A program made the position numbers and the translations under genes. From CAYPAV01 sp964408805 (lineage in GTDB: Bacteria; Pseudomonadota; Alphaproteobacteria; UBA8366), in assembly GCA_964408805.1 (NCBI GenBank), contig CAYPAV010000006.1:173436-237435 (forward strand): a DNA stretch of 64,000 bases, in the 5' to 3' direction. Under the pieces are notes generated by a model. It had not been told where the DNA came from and searched no databases. It saw only the letters and a list, made by a program, of their open reading frames with translations. Position 1 is the first letter of the stretch. Every line of letters begins with the position of its first letter. Positions 60,373 through 64,000 of the stretch are shown piece after piece.

Positions 60373-61119
60373 TCAATAGGTCGACCTGCCGCCCGTCACG
60401 TCGAACACGGCGCCGGTGGAAAACGAGCATTCCTCGGAAGCGAGCCAAGCGACCAGGGCGGCAATCTCGGCCACTTCGACGAACCGGCCCATCGGGATCT
60501 TGGAGAGCATGAAATCGATATGTTCCTCCGTCATCTGGTCGAAGATCCGCGTCCGCGCGACCGCCGGCGTGACGCAGTTCACGCGAACCCCAGTGTCGGC
60601 CAATTCCTTGCCGAGCGATTTGGTGAGGCCGATGACACCGGCCTTGGCGGCGCTATAGGCGGGCGCATTCGGGTTACCTTCCTTGCCGGCGACCGAGGCG
60701 ATGTTGACGATGCGGCCGTAATCGGCGGCCCGCATAATGGGCGACACGGCGCGACAACAGTAGAAAACGCCGTTGAGGTCGATATCGATCACCCGGCGCC
60801 ATTCCTCGACCGGATACTCCCAGGTCGGCACGTTGACGCCGGAGATCCCGGCATTGTTGATCAGGATATCGATCCCGCCCATTGCCTCGGCGGTTGCCTC
60901 GGCGGCCTCGGCAACGCCGTCCGCATCGGTGACGTCGACCGCGCGGTGATCCGCCTTGGCCCCAAGTGCTGCCGCCGTCTCGGCCGCCAACGCCGCATCG
61001 CTGTCCCAAAGCATGACGGCGGCACCGCCGGCCAAAAGGCGTTCCGCGATCGCCCGGCCGATCCCCTGGGCGCCGCCGGTCACGACGGCGCGCCGGCCCT
61101 CGACATCGATTTGATTCAT
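60373..61119 (-). CDS. SDR family oxidoreductase (FabG-like)
   Basis: A 248-residue short-chain dehydrogenase. It shows TGGAQGIGRAIAERLLAGGAA (NAD-binding), NNAGISGVNVPT, catalytic Ser in NIASVAG and YxxxK in AYSAAKAG, and a C-terminal SFSTGAVFDVTGG. The Asp in MLWDSDAA suggests NAD preference. It resembles 3-oxoacyl reductases or related sugar dehydrogenases. The ATG at 61119 is chosen; a GTG nine bases upstream is an alternative and the ribosome site is only GGGAG about ten bases off. It is divergent from the 36-codon ORF across 178 bases and heads the TPR-oxygenase transcript. Confidence 0.85.
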   Translation of the reverse strand: MNQIDVEGRRAVVTGGAQGIGRAIAERLLAGGAAVMLWDSDAALAAETAAALGAKADHRAVDVTDADGVAEAAEATAEAMGGIDILINNAGISGVNVPTWEYPVEEWRRVIDIDLNGVFYCCRAVSPIMRAADYGRIVNIASVAGKEGNPNAPAYSAAKAGVIGLTKSLGKELADTGVRVNCVTPAVARTRIFDQMTEEHIDFMLSKIPMGRFVEVAEIAALVAWLASEECSFSTGAVFDVTGGRSTY

Positions 61120-61260
61120 TCCTTGCACACTCCCGAATTTCCGCTGGCGGGACTATAGCGAAAGCGGCCCTCGCTTGGCACGCCTCTTGCTCCTTTCATT
61201 CACACCGGACCAGTCGGCAAAAGACCGGCGCTGCGGGTTGGCGCAAGGGGTTTCGCATTT

Positions 61261-61279
61261 GGAAGCGAGAAACGCTTCC
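61261..61279 (+). promoter_or_regulatory. Leader hairpin before a short ORF
   Basis: GGAAGCG (61261-61267) and CGCTTCC (61273-61279) form a perfect seven-base stem with a five-base loop AGAAA, directly before the strong ribosome site AAGGAAGGAGG of the 36-codon ORF. It could influence translation of that ORF or the CoA-transferase downstream. No riboswitch class was recognised in the GC-rich sequence further upstream (about 61200-61260). Confidence 0.45.
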
Positions 61280-61297
61280 GCAAGGAAGGAGGCTCCC

Positions 61298-61408
61298 TTG
61301 ACCGCATTCGAATTCATCTTTTGGACACTCATGGCGTTCGCCGCCCTGTATCCCGTGATCGAGACGATGTTCGACCAGTTTCCCGGGACCAAGACCAACA
61401 GCCAGTAG
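61298..61408 (+). CDS. 36-residue single-span membrane ORF
   Basis: A TTG start at 61298 with AAGGAAGGAGG placed six bases upstream, near the ideal, opens a 36-codon frame encoding MTAFEFIFWTLMAFAALYP and a hydrophilic end DQFPGTKTNSQ. Residues 4-20 form one hydrophobic helix. The ribosome site quality, the hydrophobic helix and the location 89 bases before a CoA-transferase gene on the same strand argue for a translated small membrane protein. I know no family for it. It is within a longer open frame, but the part before 61298 lacks coding features. Confidence 0.55.
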   Translation: MTAFEFIFWTLMAFAALYPVIETMFDQFPGTKTNSQ

Positions 61409-61497
61409 AGTCCCGTCCCGCCTGCTGCGCGGGTGCCCTTTGCGGATTCCAGCCTAACTTGGTTAGCGCGAAACCGAACCAAAGGGAGCGATTGTTC

Positions 61498-62709
61498 ATG
61501 CCGGGACCGTTCGCGGGCTTGCGCGTCGTCGATGTCACCAGCGTCGTCGTCGGCCCCTATACCAGCCAGCTGCTCGGCGACATGGGCGCCGACGTCATCA
61601 AGATCGAATCGCCGGAAGGGGATTTGACGCGGCTCAGCGGCCCGTCCCGCAATCCGGGCATGACCTCCAACTACATGCAGATCAACCGCAACAAGCGGAG
61701 CATGGGCCTGGACCTAAAGGCACCCGAGGCCGCCGAAGCGCTCCGGAAACTGATCCGGACCGCCGATGTCTTCGTCCACAACATGCGCCCCGAACCGCTC
61801 GAGCGCCTCGGTTTCGATTATGCCCGCGTTCGCGGACTGAAACCCGATATCGTCTACTGCAACATCTGGGGTTTTGGCCGGGAAGGCCGCTATGCCGGCC
61901 GGCCGGCCTTCGATGACATCATTCAAGGCGCCTCCGGCCTGGTGGCGTTGGAGGCCTTCGGCGGCAAGCCGGCACGCTACATGCCGATGCTGATCGCCGA
62001 CAAGACGACCGGACTCTTCGCCGCCTATGCGATCGCTTCCGCCCTCTTCCATCGACTCCAATCGGGCAAGGGGCAGGAGATCGAGGTGCCGATGTTCGAG
62101 AGCATGGTCTCCTTCACCATGATGGAGCATCTTTGGGGTGAGAGCTTCCGGCCGGCCAAGGGGCCCACCGGCTCGGCGCGCCACGCGACACCGAGCCGCT
62201 GGCCCTTCGAGACCAAGGACGGCCATATCTGCTGCATCGCGTCGAGCAACAAGCACTGGGCGGCTCTCTTGAAGATCGCGGACCGCGAGGACCTTTGGGA
62301 CAATCCCGTCCTCAAGGACCGCAACAGCCGCTTCGGCAATCGCGAGGCGGTGGTCGCGATCTTGGAGGAATTGATGATCACGCGGACGACCGCCGAATGG
62401 GCCGAATCGCTTGGCGCGGCGGGCGTCCCCTGCATGCCGATCTTGAGCCTGGACGATGTCGTCGCCGATCCGCATTTGGCCGATGTCGGTTTCTGGCACG
62501 AGGCCACGCACCCGACCGAGGGCGAAATTCGCCTGATGAACCCGCCCTACGGCCTCGCCGAAACCCCGCCCGAAATTCACCGCCCGCCGCCCCGCTTCGC
62601 CGAACACACGCGCGAAGTCCTGGGCGAGCTCGGCTACGACACCGGCGAAATCGATAAATTATTCGAGGCCGGCGCCGCCCTGACGCCATCGGACGAGGGC
62701 GAGGCATAG
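61498..62709 (+). CDS. CaiB/BaiF family CoA-transferase
   Basis: A 403-residue family III CoA-transferase. The N-terminal RVVDVTSVVVGPYTSQLLGDMGADVIKIE and the catalytic Asp139 in PAFDDIIQGASG are intact, unlike the Glu form at 19095; the C-terminus has GVPCMPILSLDDVVADPHLADVG and FAEHTREVLGELG. The ATG at 61498 has AAGGGAGCG upstream. It is preceded by the 36-residue ORF and followed 115 bases later by the flavoprotein gene on the same strand. The carboxylic acids involved are unknown. Confidence 0.88.
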   Translation: MPGPFAGLRVVDVTSVVVGPYTSQLLGDMGADVIKIESPEGDLTRLSGPSRNPGMTSNYMQINRNKRSMGLDLKAPEAAEALRKLIRTADVFVHNMRPEPLERLGFDYARVRGLKPDIVYCNIWGFGREGRYAGRPAFDDIIQGASGLVALEAFGGKPARYMPMLIADKTTGLFAAYAIASALFHRLQSGKGQEIEVPMFESMVSFTMMEHLWGESFRPAKGPTGSARHATPSRWPFETKDGHICCIASSNKHWAALLKIADREDLWDNPVLKDRNSRFGNREAVVAILEELMITRTTAEWAESLGAAGVPCMPILSLDDVVADPHLADVGFWHEATHPTEGEIRLMNPPYGLAETPPEIHRPPPRFAEHTREVLGELGYDTGEIDKLFEAGAALTPSDEGEA

Positions 62710-62824
62710 GACAACTTTTCGTCATTTGACAGGATGACGACCCCGCCGGCTAATGCCCCCAATAGCGCCTTTCCGAGGATGTGCATGCGTCCGGACGGCG
62801 GACAATCAGGGGGGGATCGAAACA

Positions 62825-63985
62825 ATGCCGGAAAAATACGACGTCATCATCCTCGGGGCCGGTAATGCCGGCTTCGGTGTCTCGGCGGTCGCCCACGAGG
62901 CGGGCAAGAAGATCGCCTTCGTCGAGGAATGGGATTTCGGAGGCACCTGTCCGAACCGGGGCTGCACGCCGAAGAAATTCCTCGTCGGCGCCGCCCATGC
63001 GCTCCACGAGATTGAAATCGCGAGCACCCATTGCATCGAGGTCGGCGCGCCGAAGCTCGACTGGGCCAAGCTGATCGCCCGCGAGAAGGGCATGGTCGAC
63101 TTCATTCCGGACGCGATGGCGGGGCTGGCCGAAAAACGGGGCGACGTCTTCCGGGGTACCGCCAAGTTCACCGGCCCCCATGCGGTCGAGGTCGCCGGCC
63201 AAACGCTCGAGGGCGAGAACATCGTGATCGCCACCGGCTCGACCCCGCGGCCGCTGCCGATCCCCGGCGCAGAGCTGATGATCACGTCGGACGATGTCCT
63301 CTCCGAGGAGGTCCAGCCCGGCGAGGTCGTCTTCATCGGCGGCGGCGTCATCGCCATGGAGTTCAGCCATGTCTACGCCCGCGCCGGAACCTCGGTGACG
63401 ATCCTGGAAGTGATGCCGCGGCTGCTGCCGATGCTCGAAGCCGACGCCGTCGCCGCCATCCAGACCGAGAGCGAACGCATCGGCATCGACGTGGAGACCA
63501 GTGTTACGGTCAAGGAGATCGCCAAGGCGGGCGACCGGCTCCGCGTCACCTACGAGGACGAAAGTGGCGAACGGACGGTCGACGCCGACCGGGTGGTCAA
63601 TGGCGCGGGACGGGTCGCCAATGTGGCCAGTCTCGATCTAGATGCCGCAAATGTCGCGCATGACGGGATCGCGGTTTCGGTCGACGAATACCTCCGCTCG
63701 ACCTCGAACCCGAATGTCTGGGTCTGCGGCGACAGCCTGGTCACCTCGGCCCAACTCTCGCCCTTGGCCAGCCTGGAGGGGCGGATCGTCGGCCAGAACA
63801 TCGTCGACGGCCCCAAGGTCAAACCGGATTACGCCGTCGTCCCCAGTTGCGTCTACACCGTCCCGGCGCTTGCCACGGTCGGCCTGACGGAAGAGGAAGC
63901 CAACGCCAAGGGCCTGAACGTCAAGGTCGCCACCAACGACATGACCGTGACCTGCCCCCAGGTTTCGTACCAATCGTTATGTTAG
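62825..63985 (+). pseudogene. Flavoprotein disulfide reductase (Lpd/GR-like), 3' end lost
   Basis: A pyridine-nucleotide disulfide oxidoreductase. It has the FAD site ILGAGNAGFG, the redox disulfide Cys42 and Cys47 in GGTCPNRGC, NAD-binding VFIGGGVIAMEF and the FAD-end WVCGDSL. Of the C-terminal dimerisation domain, which supplies the catalytic His of the partner subunit, only the first 30 or so residues are present. The sequence stays family-like to about residue 374 (TNDMT), then changes to a short unrelated tail and a stop at 63985. About 90 residues are missing. The change coincides with an insertion-sequence-like end at 63948. The gene is probably disrupted, and not a natural short form. 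Confidence 0.78.
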
Positions 63986-64000
63986 ACCTTGCTCGTTGTT
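63948..64000. mobile_element. Putative left end of an IS3-type insertion sequence (partial)
   Basis: From 63948 the sequence reads TGACCTGCCCCCAGGTTTCG, starting with TG as IS3-group terminal repeats do and with a CTGCCCC core familiar from IS407-type ends. It falls exactly where the flavoprotein reading frame loses its family sequence. Only 53 bases are inside the window, so the transposase and the right end cannot be seen. The target-site duplication cannot be verified. Confidence 0.5.

Noticed and set aside
59584..61158. 524-codon plus-strand ORF
   Set aside because: Antisense to the TPR-oxygenase and SDR genes; no motif.
1..64000. CRISPR array, rRNA or tRNA genes, prophage structural genes
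   Set aside because: No regularly spaced repeats, cloverleaf-like sequences or phage proteins were found.

Overview
The window is dense (about 90% coding), high-GC DNA with two-strand, short-operon organisation and ATG/GTG/TTG starts. The gene content suggests a free-living, probably aquatic, heterotrophic alphaproteobacterium of Rhodospirillales type. The clearest signs are the block sppA-like peptidase / glyQ / glyS / ppdK next to a polyprenyl diphosphate synthase, the paired atypical response regulators, an LPS-type glycosyltransferase cluster, and many CoA-dependent catabolic enzymes (three CaiB/BaiF CoA-transferases, three SDRs, two luciferase-like monooxygenase-family proteins). This placement is inference from gene content; no rRNA or tRNA gene is present to anchor it.

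Layout. Positions 1-6243: an aromatic/amide catabolic patch (hotdog-fold protein, homogentisate dioxygenase-like enzyme, GYD protein, amidase, CmcJ/NvfI-type oxidoreductase, DUF1989 protein, HCCA-isomerase-like thiol transferase) and a DUF805 membrane protein. 6480-12743: signalling, with a receiver-EAL protein and a membrane hybrid histidine kinase whose PAS domain has FixL-like heme-pocket residues; a CoA-transferase and an SMP-30 protein lie between them. 12746-24733: pirin, an orphan carboxyltransferase, a flavin oxidoreductase, SDR, CoxG, a 2OG dioxygenase, a CoA-transferase, an orphan molybdenum hydroxylase large subunit, pyrE, a nitroreductase and a rhomboid protease. 24883-28557: a three-gene operon of acyl-CoA ligase, SDR and PLP decarboxylase. 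28554-32837: NfeD/SPFH pair, an aspartoacylase-like enzyme and formate-THF ligase. 33049-39045: a small Ser/Ala-rich protein, a lipoprotein, 2-hydroxyacid dehydrogenase, AcuI-like reductase, thiolase and a frameshifted nucleotide cyclase. 39372-46282: ygfZ, then a tight operon of three glycosyltransferases and asparagine synthetase, followed by a dihydroorotase. 46263-48206: two paralogous receiver proteins sharing an unrecognised C-terminal domain. 48377-57367: the conserved housekeeping block. 57376-64000: more oxidoreductases, a TPR-2OG oxygenase, a 36-codon membrane ORF, a third CoA-transferase and a flavoprotein disulfide reductase that breaks off at what looks like the left end of an insertion sequence at the window edge.

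How it fits together: most enzymes handle carboxylic acids, CoA thioesters and aromatic ring fragments. The signalling genes suggest control by oxygen/redox and c-di-GMP. The most promising points for follow-up are the heme-PAS hybrid kinase with the EAL regulator, the receiver pair with a shared unknown output domain, the DUF2007-methyltransferase fusion, the 36-residue ORF behind a hairpin, and two damaged genes (cyclase; flavoprotein at the IS end). Function calls rest on family recognition by eye; no database search was possible.
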